From positions 10,078,501 to 10,142,500 of the forward strand of contig NZ_AP018448.1 in NCBI RefSeq assembly GCF_030294945.1: a stretch of 64,000 bases of DNA. Direction: 5' to 3'. A model generated the notes under the pieces. That model worked only from the letters and a program-made list of their open reading frames with translations. It was not told the origin of the DNA and searched no databases. The position numbers were made by a program, and so were the translations under genes. Of the stretch, positions 48,930 through 58,941 are shown piece after piece; position 1 is the first letter of the stretch; every line of letters starts with the position of its first letter. This DNA is from Streptomyces graminofaciens. GTDB lineage: Bacteria; Actinomycetota; Actinomycetes; Streptomycetales; Streptomycetaceae.

Positions 48930-50546
48930 TTACTTCTTGTCGAGCAGATCCTGCGTCTTCGCCCGGATCTCGTCCGTCGCCAGCCCCCGTATCGTCAGCG
49001 TCGTCCGGCGCCGCAGCACGTCGTCGACCGTCTCGGCCCACTCGGTGTCACGGGCGTAGACGACCTGCGCCCATATCTCCGGGGCGTCCGGGTGGACGCG
49101 CTCGCCCAGCTCGGGGTTCTCGTTGGCGAGACGGGCGATGTCGAAGGCCAGCGAACCGTAGTGCGTGGCCAGGTGCCGCGCGGTGTCGGCACCCATACGG
49201 GGGCCCGGCGCCGGACGGTCCACCAGCAATCGGTGGGCGACAGCGCGCGGGTTGGCGACACCCGGCAGCGGCAGCCTCTTCGGCAGCGTGGAGACCGGCT
49301 CGAAGTCCTCGCCCAGCGGGTGGCCGGGCAGCGCCTCCAGCTTCTTCATGACCGTGCGGCCGATGTGCCGGAAGGTCGTCCACTTGCCGCCCGCGACGGA
49401 CAGCATGCCGCCCCGGCCCTCGGTGACGACCGTCTCCCGCTTGGCCTTGGCGGTGTCACCGGGACCACCCGGCAGCACCCGCAGACCCGCGAAGGCGTAC
49501 GTGATCAGGTCACGGTCGAGCTGCTGGTCCCGGATGGAGAACGCGGCCTCGTCCAGGATCTGGGCTATGTCCTTGTCGTTGACCGCGACGTCCGCCGGGT
49601 CGCCCTCGTAGACCTCGTCCGTCGTACCGAGCAGCAGCATGTCCTCCCAGGGGAGGGCGAAGGTGATGCGGTACTTGTCGATGGGGGTGGCGAGCGCGGC
49701 CTTCCACGGAGCCGTCCGCTTCAGCACCAGGTGCGCGCCCTTGGAGAGGCGGATGGAGGGAGCCGCGTTCGGGTTCTCCATCTTGCGGAGGTGGTCGACC
49801 CACGGACCGGTCGCGTTCAGCACCAGCCGGGCGCTGACCCCGAACTCGTCGCCGGAGAGCCGGTCGCGCAGCTCGGCGCCCGTCACCCGGCCCTTGGTGA
49901 ACCGCAGCCCCGTGACCTCGGCGTGGTTCAGGACGACGGCACCCGACTCGACGGCCGCGCGGACCGTCATCAGGGCCATCCGGGAGTCGTTCATCTGGTC
50001 GTCGCCGTACACGGCCACGGCCTTGAGATTGTGGGTGCGCAGCTCGGGCACGTCCTGCGCGGCCTTCGCCGGGGAGAGCAGGTGGCCCACGCCGTCACCG
50101 AACGCCGACAGCGCGGAGTAGGCGAAGACGCCCGCCCCGAGCTTCGCCGCGCCGTGCGGCCCGCCCTTGTACACGGGGAGGTAGAACGTGAGCGGATTCG
50201 CCAGGTGGGGGGCCACCTGGCGGGAGACCGCACGGCGCTCGAAGTGGTTCTCCGCCACCAGCCTCACCGCGCCGGTCTGCAGATAGCGCAGACCGCCGTG
50301 GAGCAGCTTGGATGAGGCGGAGGAGGTGGCGCCGGCGAAGTCACCGGCGTCGACCAGCGCCACCCTGAGCCCGGACTGCGCGGCGTGCCAGGCGGTGGAG
50401 ATGCCCAGGATGCCGCCGCCGATCACGAGAAGGTCGTACGACGCCTTGGAGAGCTGTTCCCGGGTCTCGGCACGGCTCGGGTTCGAGCCGGACGCCGGGC
50501 GCGTCCCCAGGGCAGGCAGGGTCTGCAGGGTGGACTGACTGGTCAT
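48930..50546 (-). CDS. glpD: Glycerol-3-phosphate dehydrogenase (FAD-dependent, aerobic)
   Basis: Membrane-associated flavoenzyme oxidising glycerol-3-phosphate to dihydroxyacetone phosphate. The 538-residue protein has the FAD Rossmann motif LLVIGGGILGISTAWHAAQSG near residue 40, then DFAGATSSASSKLLHGGLRYLQTG, a GlpD signature, and LSVAGGKWTTFRHIGRTVMKKLE. The C-terminal DAO_C domain has VVYARDTEWAETVDDVLRRRT. It is the third gene after glpF and glpK on the same strand. Confidence 0.97.
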   Translation of the reverse strand: MTSQSTLQTLPALGTRPASGSNPSRAETREQLSKASYDLLVIGGGILGISTAWHAAQSGLRVALVDAGDFAGATSSASSKLLHGGLRYLQTGAVRLVAENHFERRAVSRQVAPHLANPLTFYLPVYKGGPHGAAKLGAGVFAYSALSAFGDGVGHLLSPAKAAQDVPELRTHNLKAVAVYGDDQMNDSRMALMTVRAAVESGAVVLNHAEVTGLRFTKGRVTGAELRDRLSGDEFGVSARLVLNATGPWVDHLRKMENPNAAPSIRLSKGAHLVLKRTAPWKAALATPIDKYRITFALPWEDMLLLGTTDEVYEGDPADVAVNDKDIAQILDEAAFSIRDQQLDRDLITYAFAGLRVLPGGPGDTAKAKRETVVTEGRGGMLSVAGGKWTTFRHIGRTVMKKLEALPGHPLGEDFEPVSTLPKRLPLPGVANPRAVAHRLLVDRPAPGPRMGADTARHLATHYGSLAFDIARLANENPELGERVHPDAPEIWAQVVYARDTEWAETVDDVLRRRTTLTIRGLATDEIRAKTQDLLDKK

Positions 50547-50600
50547 GTCGGGTTCTTACTCCTCATCAGAGCCGGGGTCGGAGCCATCGCGCGCTCCTGC

Positions 50601-52139
50601 TCAGCTCTCGTCCTCGATCCAGCCCATGGTCCGCTCGACGGCCTTGAGCCAGCTCTTGTACTCACGGTCGCGGGTGTCCGCGTCCATACGGGGGGTCCAC
50701 TCGGCGGCCCGACGCCAGTTGGCGCGCAGGTCGTCGGTGTTGGTCCAGAAGCCGACGGCGAGACCGGCGGCGTAGGCGGCGCCGAGGCAGGTCGTCTCGG
50801 CGACCATCGGGCGCACCACGGGGGCGTCGAGGAAGTCCGAGAGGGTCTGCATCAGCAGGTTGTTGGAGGTCATGCCGCCGTCGACCTTGAGGGCCGCGAG
50901 CTCGACGCCCGAGTCCTTGGTCATGGCGTCGGTGATCTCACGGGTCTGCCAGGCGGTGGCCTCCAGGACGGCACGGGCGAGGTGCGCCTTGGTGACGTAC
51001 CGGGTCAGACCGGCGATCACACCGCGGGCGTCGGAGCGCCAGTACGGGGCGAACAGACCGGAGAAGGCCGGCACGAAGTACGCGCCGCCGTTGTCCTCGA
51101 CCGAGAGCGCGAGCGTCTCGATCTCGGCGGCCGTGGAGATGAGCCCCATCTGGTCGCGCATCCACTGCACCAGCGAACCGGTGACGGCGATCGAGCCCTC
51201 CAGCGCGTACACCGGCGCCTGGTCACCGATGCGGTAGCCGACGGTCGTCAGCAGGCCGGAGTACGAGTTGATGATCTTCTCGCCCGTGTTCATCAGCATG
51301 AACGTGCCGGTGCCGTACGTCGACTTGGCCTCGCCCTCGGCGAAACAGGTCTGGCCGAACAGGGCCGCCTGCTGGTCGCCGAGCGCGGACGCGACCGGGA
51401 TGCCGCCGAGCAGGTCACCGAGCTTGCCGCCGGTGATCTCGCCGTACACCTCGGCGGAGGAACGGATCTCCGGGAGCATCGACAGCGGGACGCCGATGGA
51501 CTCGGCGATCTTCTCGTCCCACTGGAGGGTGTGCAGGTTCATCAGGAGGGTGCGGGAGGCGTTGGTGACGTCGGTGACGTGGTGGCCGCCGTTGACACCG
51601 CCCGTCAGGTTCCAGATGACCCAGGAGTCCATGGTGCCGAAGAGGATGTCGCCGGCCTCGGCGCGCTCGCGCAGGCCCTCGACGTTGTCCAGCAGCCAGC
51701 GGGCCTTCGGACCGGCGAAGTAGCTCGCCAGCGGCAGACCGGTCTCGCGACGGAAACGGTCCTGCCCGACGTTGCGGCCGAGCTCCTTGCAGAGCGCGTC
51801 GGTGCGGGTGTCCTGCCAGACGATGGCGTTGTGGACGGGCTCACCGGTGTTCTTGTCCCAGAGCAGCGTGGTCTCGCGCTGGTTGGTGATGCCGATGGCC
51901 TTGATGTCGTCACGGGTGATGCCGGCCTTCTGGATGGCTCCGGCGACGACTTCCTGGACGTTGGTCCAGATCTCGTTCGCGTTGTGCTCGACCCAGCCCG
52001 GCTTCGGGAAGATCTGCTCGTGCTCCTTCTGGTCGACGGAGACGATGCGCCCGTCGCGGTCGAAGACGATGCAGCGGCTGGAGGTGGTGCCCTGGTCGAT
52101 GGCGGCGATGAACGGGCCGGCGGTGTGGGCGTCGGTCAC
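50601..52139 (-). CDS. glpK: Glycerol kinase
   Basis: Cytosolic FGGY kinase of 512 residues converting glycerol to glycerol-3-phosphate. Motifs include [74 protein letters not shown] and [20 protein letters not shown] 52139 has AGGAG 6 bases upstream. It lies between glpF (86 bp) and glpD (54 bp) in one operon controlled by gylR. Confidence 0.98.
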   Translation of the reverse strand: MTDAHTAGPFIAAIDQGTTSSRCIVFDRDGRIVSVDQKEHEQIFPKPGWVEHNANEIWTNVQEVVAGAIQKAGITRDDIKAIGITNQRETTLLWDKNTGEPVHNAIVWQDTRTDALCKELGRNVGQDRFRRETGLPLASYFAGPKARWLLDNVEGLRERAEAGDILFGTMDSWVIWNLTGGVNGGHHVTDVTNASRTLLMNLHTLQWDEKIAESIGVPLSMLPEIRSSAEVYGEITGGKLGDLLGGIPVASALGDQQAALFGQTCFAEGEAKSTYGTGTFMLMNTGEKIINSYSGLLTTVGYRIGDQAPVYALEGSIAVTGSLVQWMRDQMGLISTAAEIETLALSVEDNGGAYFVPAFSGLFAPYWRSDARGVIAGLTRYVTKAHLARAVLEATAWQTREITDAMTKDSGVELAALKVDGGMTSNNLLMQTLSDFLDAPVVRPMVAETTCLGAAYAAGLAVGFWTNTDDLRANWRRAAEWTPRMDADTRDREYKSWLKAVERTMGWIEDES

Positions 52140-52225
52140 GGTGTGCTCCTGAAAGGTCAACTGGTCAACGGGCTGTACGTACGGCGCGTGCCGAGCGTTT
52201 CGCGAAACAGCGGCTCGATGTGCTC

Positions 52226-53026
52226 TCAGACGAATGCGACGTTGTAGATGCCTGCGGCGGCGGCGGCGCCGATCAGCGGCGCGACCACCGGGATCCACGC
52301 GTAGCCCCAGTCGGAGCCGCCCTTGTTGGGCAGTGGCAGAAGGGCGTGGACGATACGCGGACCGAGGTCACGGGCCGGGTTGATCGCGTAACCGGTCGGG
52401 CCACCGAGGGACAGACCGATCGAGACCACCACGAACGCGGTGATCAGGGCGCCGAGGGTGCCGAGGCCCTTGCCCTCGCCGTTCAGACCCTGGGTCAGGA
52501 CCGCCAGGACGAGCACGACGGTGCCGAGGACCTCCGTGGCGATGTTCTGCACCGCGTTCCGGATCTCGGGGCCGGTCGAGAAGATGCCGAGCACGGGGCC
52601 GGCGCCGGCCTCCCGGGCCTCGACGGACTTGGCCTTGGCGCCCTTCGCGGCCGGATCGCCGACGATCTCCTTGTCGGTGAGGTGCGCGTGGAACTGGCCG
52701 TAGTAGGCGACCCAGACCAGAGCGGCACCGATCATCGCGCCGAGCATCTGCCCGCCCCAGTAGACGGGGACCTGGCTCCACTCGATGCCGTTCTTCTTCA
52801 GCGCGAGGGCGAGGGTGACGGCCGGGTTCAGATGCGCGCCGGAGAGCGGCGCGGAGGTGTAGACGGCCGTGAGAACGGCAAAACCCCACCCGAAGGTGAT
52901 GGCGAGCCAACCGGCGTTACGAGCCTTGGAGGCCTTCAGCGTGACGGCGGCGCACACGCCACCGCCGAGCAGGATGAGTATGGCGGTACCGATGGTCTCG
53001 CCGATGAAGATGTCGGAGCTGGACAC
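52226..53026 (-). CDS. glpF: Glycerol uptake facilitator (aquaglyceroporin)
   Basis: A membrane channel of 266 residues for glycerol diffusion. The two half-helix motifs are present: [15 protein letters not shown] and [19 protein letters not shown]; the Asp after the second NPAR distinguishes glycerol channels from water-only aquaporins. A charged insert ([25 protein letters not shown]) follows the third helix. GTG 53026 has AAGGAG upstream. It is the first gene of the glpFKD operon, behind an operator-like sequence shared with gylR. Confidence 0.97.
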   Translation of the reverse strand: MSSSDIFIGETIGTAILILLGGGVCAAVTLKASKARNAGWLAITFGWGFAVLTAVYTSAPLSGAHLNPAVTLALALKKNGIEWSQVPVYWGGQMLGAMIGAALVWVAYYGQFHAHLTDKEIVGDPAAKGAKAKSVEAREAGAGPVLGIFSTGPEIRNAVQNIATEVLGTVVLVLAVLTQGLNGEGKGLGTLGALITAFVVVSIGLSLGGPTGYAINPARDLGPRIVHALLPLPNKGGSDWGYAWIPVVAPLIGAAAAAGIYNVAFV

Positions 53027-53145
53027 CCGCGACTCCTTTGTCCTTCGTCCAGGGGATTGCGGATCCCGGGTCCCTGTCCGGGGGTCCGCGCCCTCGGGTG
53101 AGAGCTGGGTCGGCCCTTGGCGTCGTCACACTCTAGCGCGTATTG

Positions 53146-53169
53146 CCGGTAGGTGTTCGACAATGCCGA
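53146..53169 (-). promoter_or_regulatory. GylR-type operator candidate before glpF
   Basis: Read on the minus strand, TCGGCATTGTCGAACAC followed by CTACCGG matches the gylR upstream element at 54174-54196 apart from one substitution and one inserted C. The core GTTCGRCA / TGYCGAAC is an inverted repeat. Shared occurrence before the two GylR-controlled units supports an operator. Confidence 0.65.
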
Positions 53170-53300
53170 CCGATGGACGCGAGTCTCGCTGTGGCGCGAG
53201 TGGCTCGTCAAGGGTTCGGTTATCGAAAACGCGATCGTTATTGATTGCTGTGAGCTATCGATCTTGAGGCGGCTGGCAGGTGTGTCCGCGTGGGCATACG

Positions 53301-53337
53301 GCGAAGGCCGGGACGCCCAGGGCATCCCGGCCTTCGC
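53301..53337 (-). terminator. Terminator of gylR
   Basis: A perfect 13-bp stem, GCGAAGGCCGGGA (53301-53313) with 53325-53337 and an 11-base loop, lies just past the gylR stop at 53356. Confidence 0.85.
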
Positions 53338-53355
53338 CGACGTCACAGGGTGGGG

Positions 53356-54120
53356 TCAGAACCGCCCGGCCCCCAGGTCGCGCGAGACGGCGCGGGCGCA
53401 GTCCCGCACGGAGGCGATCAGCTCGGCGCGGATCTCGCCGTCGCGACAGAGCCGCTCCACGGCGCCGGCGATGCCGACCGCGCCGACGGGCATGCGCCGC
53501 CGGTCGTGGATGGGTGCGGCGATCGACGCGACGCCCTCCCAGGTCTCCTCGACGTCGGCCGCGTAGCCGCGCGCCCGGGTGAGGTCGAGGACACCCTCGA
53601 AGTCGTCCTGTTCGCAGATGGTCCGCTCGGTGAACGCCTTGCGCTCGCCCTCCAGCACCTCGCTGTGCGCCACCGGGTCGTACGCCGACAGGACCTTGCC
53701 CAGGGCGGTGGAGTGCAGCGGCTGCATGGCCCCTATCTCCAGGACCTGGCGGCTGTCGTCGGGCCGGAAGACGTGGTGCACGATCAGTACGCCCTGCTGG
53801 TGTAGCACACCCAGATAGACGCTCTCGCCGCTGGCCCGGGCCAGGTCGTCCGTCCACACCAGCGCCCGCGCGCGCAGCTCGTGCACATCGAGATAGGTGG
53901 TGCCGAGCCGCAACAGCTCGGCGCCCAGCTGATAGCGCCCGGAGGCGTCGTCCTGTTCGACGAAGCCCTCCTGCTGGAGCGTGCGCAGTATGCCGTGGGC
54001 CGTGCCCTTGGCGAGGCCCAACGACGAGGCGATGTCCGAGAGGCCGAGCCGTCGCTCGCCGCCCGCGAGCAGCCGCAGCATCGCGGCCGCCCGTTCGAGC
54101 GACTGGATGTTCCGTGCCAT
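53356..54120 (-). CDS. gylR: IclR-family repressor of the glycerol operon
   Basis: A regulator of 254 residues, the length I recall for S. coelicolor GylR. The winged helix is RAAAMLRLLAGGERRLGLSDIASSLGLAKGTAHGILRTLQQEGF (about 10-52). The effector domain has [37 protein letters not shown] and a late CARAVSRDLGA. IclR proteins bind small organic ligands; here glycerol-3-phosphate is expected. It is directly upstream of glpF in the same orientation, the classical gylR-gylCAB arrangement. Confidence 0.95.
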   Translation of the reverse strand: MARNIQSLERAAAMLRLLAGGERRLGLSDIASSLGLAKGTAHGILRTLQQEGFVEQDDASGRYQLGAELLRLGTTYLDVHELRARALVWTDDLARASGESVYLGVLHQQGVLIVHHVFRPDDSRQVLEIGAMQPLHSTALGKVLSAYDPVAHSEVLEGERKAFTERTICEQDDFEGVLDLTRARGYAADVEETWEGVASIAAPIHDRRRMPVGAVGIAGAVERLCRDGEIRAELIASVRDCARAVSRDLGAGRF

Positions 54121-54551
54121 CGCCGTCCTGCCTCCGTCCCCTCGACCGCCGTACGCGAATGGAGTGACAGCGTTCGGCAATGTCGAACACTACCGGTCGT
54201 TGTCGACCCGCCGCCAATAGCGGTCAGCACCTTTTCGGCCACGCGGCCTCGCGCGCCGGTCCCTGTGACCTACGCGCGGCACACGCACGACGTTCGTACA
54301 GCGGCCTCCCGCGCCCGAATGCCGCAGGTAGGCCACCCGTCCGCCGTACGCACACCGTGTTCGTGCGGCCCGCGCGCCGTGCCTTCGTCGTACGCGCGTC
54401 GTCGGAGTAAACCGCACGTCGCCGTCGGCGCGACGCCAGTCCGTCCCGTGGACGCCCCTGACCTTCGGCCGTGCTCCGGGCTACGCTGGCCGCGTGCGCC
54501 TTCCGAGGGAAGCGCAAAGCCGACAGCCGTCGCACTCCAGGGAGCACCTTC
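54121..54551. other. 431-bp divergent region, gylR / metH
   Basis: It holds the gylR operator at 54174-54196. A plausible metH promoter, TGACCT (54460-54465) with TACGCT (54483-54488) 17 bp apart, lies about 64 bp before the metH ATG. I looked for a cobalamin riboswitch and saw no B12 box. The middle (54240-54440) is G+C-rich with no supported gene. Confidence 0.5.
54174..54196 (+). promoter_or_regulatory. GylR-type operator candidate before gylR
   Basis: TCGGCAATGTCGAACAC followed by TACCGG lies 53 bp upstream of the gylR ATG, matching the element before glpF. With the two preceding bases (GT) it forms the inverted repeat GTTCGGCA-A-TGTCGAAC. Autoregulation is inferred. Confidence 0.65.
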
Positions 54552-57500
54552 ATGGCCTCGTCGCCGAACCCGTCCCCTACGTCCGCAGCCGCCGAGGCCC
54601 GGACCCGATCGGACGCACTGCGTCACGCGCTAGCCACCCGTGTGGTGGTCGCCGACGGCGCGATGGGCACCATGCTCCAGGCCCAGGACCCCACCCTGGA
54701 GGACTTCGAGAACCTCGAGGGCTGCAACGAGATCCTGAATCTCACCCGCCCCGACATCGTGCGCTCCGTCCACGAGGCGTACTTCGAGGTCGGCGTCGAC
54801 TGCGTCGAGACCAACACCTTCGGCGCCAACCACTCGGCGATGGCCGAGTACGACATCGCCGACCGCGTGTACGAGCTGTCCGAGGCCGGCGCCCGCCTCG
54901 CCCGCGAGACGGCCGACGAGTTCGGCGCCCGCGACGGCCGCCAGCGCTGGGTGCTGGGCTCGATCGGCCCCGGTACGAAGCTGCCGACCCTCGGCCACAT
55001 CGGCTACACCACGCTCCGCGACGGCTTCCAGGCGAACGCCGAGGGCCTGCTCGCCGGCGGTGCCGACGCCCTCATCGTGGAGACCACCCAGGACCTCCTC
55101 CAGACGAAGTCCTCCGTCCTCGGTGCCCGGCGCGCCATGGAGGCCATCGGCATCGAGGTCCCCCTGTTGGTCTCGATGGCGTTCGAGACGACCGGCACGA
55201 TGCTCCTGGGCTCCGAGATCGGCGCCGCGCTCACCGCCCTCGAACCGCTCGGGATCGACATGATCGGCCTGAACTGTTCGACGGGCCCCGCCGAGATGAG
55301 CGAGCACCTCCGCTATCTGGCCCGCCACTCCCGCACCCCCCTGCTGTGCATGCCGAACGCCGGCCTGCCCATCCTCACCCGGGACGGCGCCCACTTCCCG
55401 CTCGGCCCCGAGGGACTGGCCGACGCGCAGGAGAACTTCGTCCAGGACTACGGCCTCTCCCTCATCGGCGGCTGTTGCGGCACCACCCCCGAGCACCTGC
55501 GTCAGGTCGTCGACCGCGTCCGGGACCTCACCCCGCGCGAGCGCAGCCCGCGCCCCGAGCCCGGCGCCGCCTCCCTCTACCAGACGGTTCCGTTCCGCCA
55601 GGACACCGCGTACATGGCCATCGGCGAGCGCACGAACGCCAACGGCTCGAAGAAGTTCCGCGAGGCCATGCTGGAGGGCCGCTGGGACGACTGTGTGGAG
55701 ATGGCCCGCGACCAGATCCGCGAGGGCGCCCACATGCTCGACCTGTGCGTCGACTACGTGGGCCGCGACGGCGTCGCCGACATGGACGAACTCGCCGGCC
55801 GCTTCGCCACCGCCTCCACCCTCCCCATCGTCCTCGACTCCACCGAAGTCGAAGTCATCCAGGCCGGGTTGGAGAAGCTCGGCGGCCGGGCCGTCATCAA
55901 CTCCGTCAACTACGAGGACGGCGACGGCCCCGAGTCCCGCTTCGCCAAGGTCACCAGGCTGGCGCAGGAGCACGGCGCCGCGCTGATCGCGCTGACCATC
56001 GACGAGGAGGGCCAGGCCCGCACCCCGGAGAAGAAGGTCGAGATCGCCGAACGGCTGATCGACGACCTCACCGGCAACTGGGGCATCCACGAGTCGGACA
56101 TCCTCATCGACACCCTGACCTTCACCATCTGCACCGGCCAGGAGGAGTCCCGGGGGGACGGCATCGCGACGATCGAGGCGATCCGCGAGCTGAAGCGCCG
56201 TCACCCGGACGTCCAGACCACCCTCGGCCTGTCGAACATCTCCTTCGGCCTCAACCCGGCCGCCCGCATCCTGCTCAACTCCGTCTTCCTGGACGAGTGC
56301 GTGAAGGCGGGCCTCGACTCGGCGATCGTCCACGCCTCCAAGATCCTGCCGATCGCCCGCTTCGACGAGGAGCAGGTCACCACCGCCCTCGACCTCGTCT
56401 ACGACCGCCGCCGCGAGGGCTACGACCCGCTCCAGAAGCTCATGGCGCTGTTCGAGGGCGCCACCGCCAAGTCGCTGAAGGCGGGCAAGGCCGAGGAACT
56501 GGCCGCCCTCCCGCTGGAGGAGCGCCTCAAGCGCCGCATCATCGACGGCGAGAAGAACGGCCTGGAAGCGGACCTCGAGGACGCGCTCCAGGACCGCCCC
56601 GCCCTGGACATCGTCAACGAGATCCTGCTGGACGGCATGAAGGTCGTCGGCGAGCTCTTCGGCTCCGGCCAGATGCAGCTGCCGTTCGTGCTCCAGTCCG
56701 CCGAGGTCATGAAGTCCGCGGTGGCCTATCTCGAACCGCACATGGAGAAGTCGGACGCCGAGGGCAAGGGCACGATCGTCCTCGCGACCGTCCGCGGCGA
56801 CGTCCACGACATCGGCAAGAACCTCGTCGACATCATCCTGTCCAACAACGGCTACAACGTCGTCAACCTCGGCATCAAGCAGCCGGTCTCCGCGATCCTC
56901 GACGCCGCCCAGGAACACCGGGCCGACGTCATCGGCATGTCCGGGCTCCTGGTCAAGTCCACGGTGATCATGAAGGAGAACCTGGAGGAGCTGAACCAGC
57001 GCGGCATGGCCGCCGACTACCCGGTCATCCTCGGCGGCGCCGCCCTGACCCGGGCGTACGTCGAGCAGGACCTGCACGAGATCTACGAGGGCGAGGTCCG
57101 CTACGCCCGCGACGCCTTCGAGGGCCTGCGCCTCATGGACGCCCTCATCGGCGTCAAGCGCGGCGTGCCCGGCGCCAAGCTGCCCGAGCTCAAGCAGCGC
57201 CGGGTACGGGCGACGGCCGCGGCCACAGCGGTCGAGGAGCGCCCGGAGGAGGGCCACGTCCGCTCCGACGTCGCCACCGACAACCGGATCCCCGAGCCGC
57301 CCTTCTGGGGCACCCGCGTCATCAAGGGCATCCAGCTCAAGGAGTACGCGACCTGGCTCGACGAGGGCGCGCTGTTCAAGGGCCAGTGGGGCCTGAAGCA
57401 GGCCCGCACCGGCGACGGCCCGACGTACGAGGAACTCGTCGAGACCGAGGGCCGCCCGCGCCTGCGCGGCCTCCTGGACACCCTCCAGACGGAGAACCTG

Positions 57501-58082
57501 CTCGAAGCGGCCGTCGTCCACGGCTACTTCCCGTGCGTCTCCAAGGACGACGATCTGATCATCCTGGACGAGCGCGGCAACGAACGCACGCGCTTCTCCT
57601 TCCCGCGCCAGCGCCGTGGCCGCCGGCTCTGCCTGGCCGACTTCTTCCGCCCGGAGGAGTCCGGCGAGACCGACGTGGTCGGCCTCCAGGTCGTCACCGT
57701 CGGCTCTCGGATCGGTGAGCGCACTGCACGGCTCTTCGAGTCCAACGCCTACCGCGACTACCTCGAACTCCACGGCCTGTCCGTGCAGTTGGCCGAGGCT
57801 CTCGCCGAGTACTGGCACGCCCGGGTCCGCGCCGAACTGGGCTTCGGGGGAGAGGACCCGGCCGCCATCGAGGACATGTTCGACCTCAAGTACCGCGGCG
57901 CCCGCTTCTCCCTCGGCTACGGCGCCTGCCCGAATCTGGAGGACCGCGCCAAGATCGCCGAGCTCCTGGAGCCCGAGCGCATCGGCGTCCAGCTCTCGGA
58001 GGAGTTCCAGCTCCACCCCGAGCAGTCCACGGACGCGATCGTGATCCACCATCCCGAGGCGAAGTACTTCAACGCGCGGTAG
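54552..58082 (+). CDS. metH: Cobalamin-dependent methionine synthase
   Basis: Multidomain methyltransferase of 1176 residues remaking methionine from homocysteine and methyltetrahydrofolate. Domains in order: homocysteine-binding (about 20-330; VVVADGAMGTMLQAQDPT, zinc Cys in GLNCSTGP and IGGCCGTTPEHL), pterin-binding (about 360-620; GERTNANGSKKFREAM), the cobalamin cap, the B12-binding domain with the axial His in VRGDVHDIGKNLVDIIL (about 750), and the activation domain (from about 900; GYGACPNLEDRAKIAELL). ATG 54552 has AGGGAG upstream. It stands alone next to the glycerol genes. Confidence 0.98.
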   Translation: MASSPNPSPTSAAAEARTRSDALRHALATRVVVADGAMGTMLQAQDPTLEDFENLEGCNEILNLTRPDIVRSVHEAYFEVGVDCVETNTFGANHSAMAEYDIADRVYELSEAGARLARETADEFGARDGRQRWVLGSIGPGTKLPTLGHIGYTTLRDGFQANAEGLLAGGADALIVETTQDLLQTKSSVLGARRAMEAIGIEVPLLVSMAFETTGTMLLGSEIGAALTALEPLGIDMIGLNCSTGPAEMSEHLRYLARHSRTPLLCMPNAGLPILTRDGAHFPLGPEGLADAQENFVQDYGLSLIGGCCGTTPEHLRQVVDRVRDLTPRERSPRPEPGAASLYQTVPFRQDTAYMAIGERTNANGSKKFREAMLEGRWDDCVEMARDQIREGAHMLDLCVDYVGRDGVADMDELAGRFATASTLPIVLDSTEVEVIQAGLEKLGGRAVINSVNYEDGDGPESRFAKVTRLAQEHGAALIALTIDEEGQARTPEKKVEIAERLIDDLTGNWGIHESDILIDTLTFTICTGQEESRGDGIATIEAIRELKRRHPDVQTTLGLSNISFGLNPAARILLNSVFLDECVKAGLDSAIVHASKILPIARFDEEQVTTALDLVYDRRREGYDPLQKLMALFEGATAKSLKAGKAEELAALPLEERLKRRIIDGEKNGLEADLEDALQDRPALDIVNEILLDGMKVVGELFGSGQMQLPFVLQSAEVMKSAVAYLEPHMEKSDAEGKGTIVLATVRGDVHDIGKNLVDIILSNNGYNVVNLGIKQPVSAILDAAQEHRADVIGMSGLLVKSTVIMKENLEELNQRGMAADYPVILGGAALTRAYVEQDLHEIYEGEVRYARDAFEGLRLMDALIGVKRGVPGAKLPELKQRRVRATAAATAVEERPEEGHVRSDVATDNRIPEPPFWGTRVIKGIQLKEYATWLDEGALFKGQWGLKQARTGDGPTYEELVETEGRPRLRGLLDTLQTENLLEAAVVHGYFPCVSKDDDLIILDERGNERTRFSFPRQRRGRRLCLADFFRPEESGETDVVGLQVVTVGSRIGERTARLFESNAYRDYLELHGLSVQLAEALAEYWHARVRAELGFGGEDPAAIEDMFDLKYRGARFSLGYGACPNLEDRAKIAELLEPERIGVQLSEEFQLHPEQSTDAIVIHHPEAKYFNAR

Positions 58083-58188
58083 CGCTCCGCTTGCAGGCCG
58101 GTGCGTCACCCGATCGCCGGGTTCCCGCGCGCCCACAGGACAAACAAAGGCGTTTCTGTCGGCAGCGTCGTAGACTGGTCGGTCCACC

Positions 58189-58221
58189 GCAGGCCGGTTC
58201 CCCATCAGGGAACCGGCCTGC
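58189..58221. terminator. Hairpin between metH and the HAD phosphatase gene
   Basis: A 14-bp perfect stem, GCAGGCCGGTTCCC (58189-58202) with 58208-58221 and a 5-base loop, lies 106 bp after metH and 24 bp before the next ATG. It probably ends metH transcripts but could act in the next gene's leader. Confidence 0.7.
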
Positions 58222-58245
58222 TCGTCCCACAAGGAGGTGCGCCGG

Positions 58246-58941
58246 ATGACGACGACGATCCCCGCGCTCGGAACCCGTACGGCCGAAGGTTCCGCGCTTC
58301 AGGCCGTACTCCTCGACATGGACGGCACTCTGGTGGACACCGAGGGCTTCTGGTGGGACGTGGAGGTCGAGGTCTTCGGAGCTCTCGGCCACACCCTCGA
58401 CGAGACCTGGCGCCATGTCGTGGTCGGCGGCCCCATGAGCCGCAGCGCGGGCTTCCTGATCGAGGCCACCGGCGCCGACATCACCCTCGCCGAGCTCACC
58501 GTGCTGCTCAACGACGGGTTCGAGGAGCGCATCGGGCGCGCGTTGCCGCTGATGCCCGGCGCCGCCAGACTCCTCGCCGAACTCGCCACGCACGGCGTGC
58601 CCACCGCCCTGGTCTCCGCCTCGCACCGCCGGATCATCGACCGCGTCCTGACCGGGCTCGGCCCCCAGCACTTCGCGCTGACGATCGCGGGTGACGAGGT
58701 GGAGCGCACCAAGCCGCACCCCGACCCGTACCTCCTCGCGGCCGCCGGGCTCGGCGCGGATCCGACCAGGTGCGCGGTCATCGAGGACACCGCGACCGGC
58801 GTCGCGGCCGCCGAGGCCGCGGGCTGCCATGTGGTCGCCGTCCCCTCCGTGGCCCCCATCGCCCCCGCCGTCCGGCGCACCGTCGTGGCCTCCCTGGAAG
58901 AGGTGGACCTGCCGTTTCTCCGCGGCCTCCTGGTCCTCTGA
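58246..58941 (+). CDS. HAD-superfamily hydrolase (beta-phosphoglucomutase-like phosphatase)
   Basis: A cytosolic phosphatase of 231 residues. HAD motifs in order: LLDMDGTLVDTEGFWWD (nucleophile Asp), ALVSASHRRIIDRVL (motif II Ser), VERTKPHPDPYLLAAAGLG (motif III Lys) and CAVIEDTATGVAAAEAAGC (motif IV acids). The helical cap domain lies between residues 40 and 100. ATG 58246 follows AAGGAGG. The substrate is unknown; phosphosugars or nucleotides are typical. Confidence 0.93.
   Translation: MTTTIPALGTRTAEGSALQAVLLDMDGTLVDTEGFWWDVEVEVFGALGHTLDETWRHVVVGGPMSRSAGFLIEATGADITLAELTVLLNDGFEERIGRALPLMPGAARLLAELATHGVPTALVSASHRRIIDRVLTGLGPQHFALTIAGDEVERTKPHPDPYLLAAAGLGADPTRCAVIEDTATGVAAAEAAGCHVVAVPSVAPIAPAVRRTVVASLEEVDLPFLRGLLVL

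Larger units (their letters stand above)
53027..53355. other. Control region of glpFKD
   Basis: A 329-bp gap upstream of glpF. It contains the operator-like element at 53146-53169, the gylR terminator at 53301-53337 and a relatively A+T-rich stretch at 53215-53265 where the promoter probably lies. No gene is supported. Confidence 0.55.

Noticed and set aside
54200..54551. Cobalamin riboswitch before metH
   Set aside because: No B12-box-like sequence or matching fold was seen; also MetH uses B12 and is normally not repressed by it.
54630..58232. Minus-strand frame of 1200 codons opposite metH
   Set aside because: It is the mirror of metH codon bias (Val/Leu/Asp/Glu-rich shadow) with no recognisable domain.
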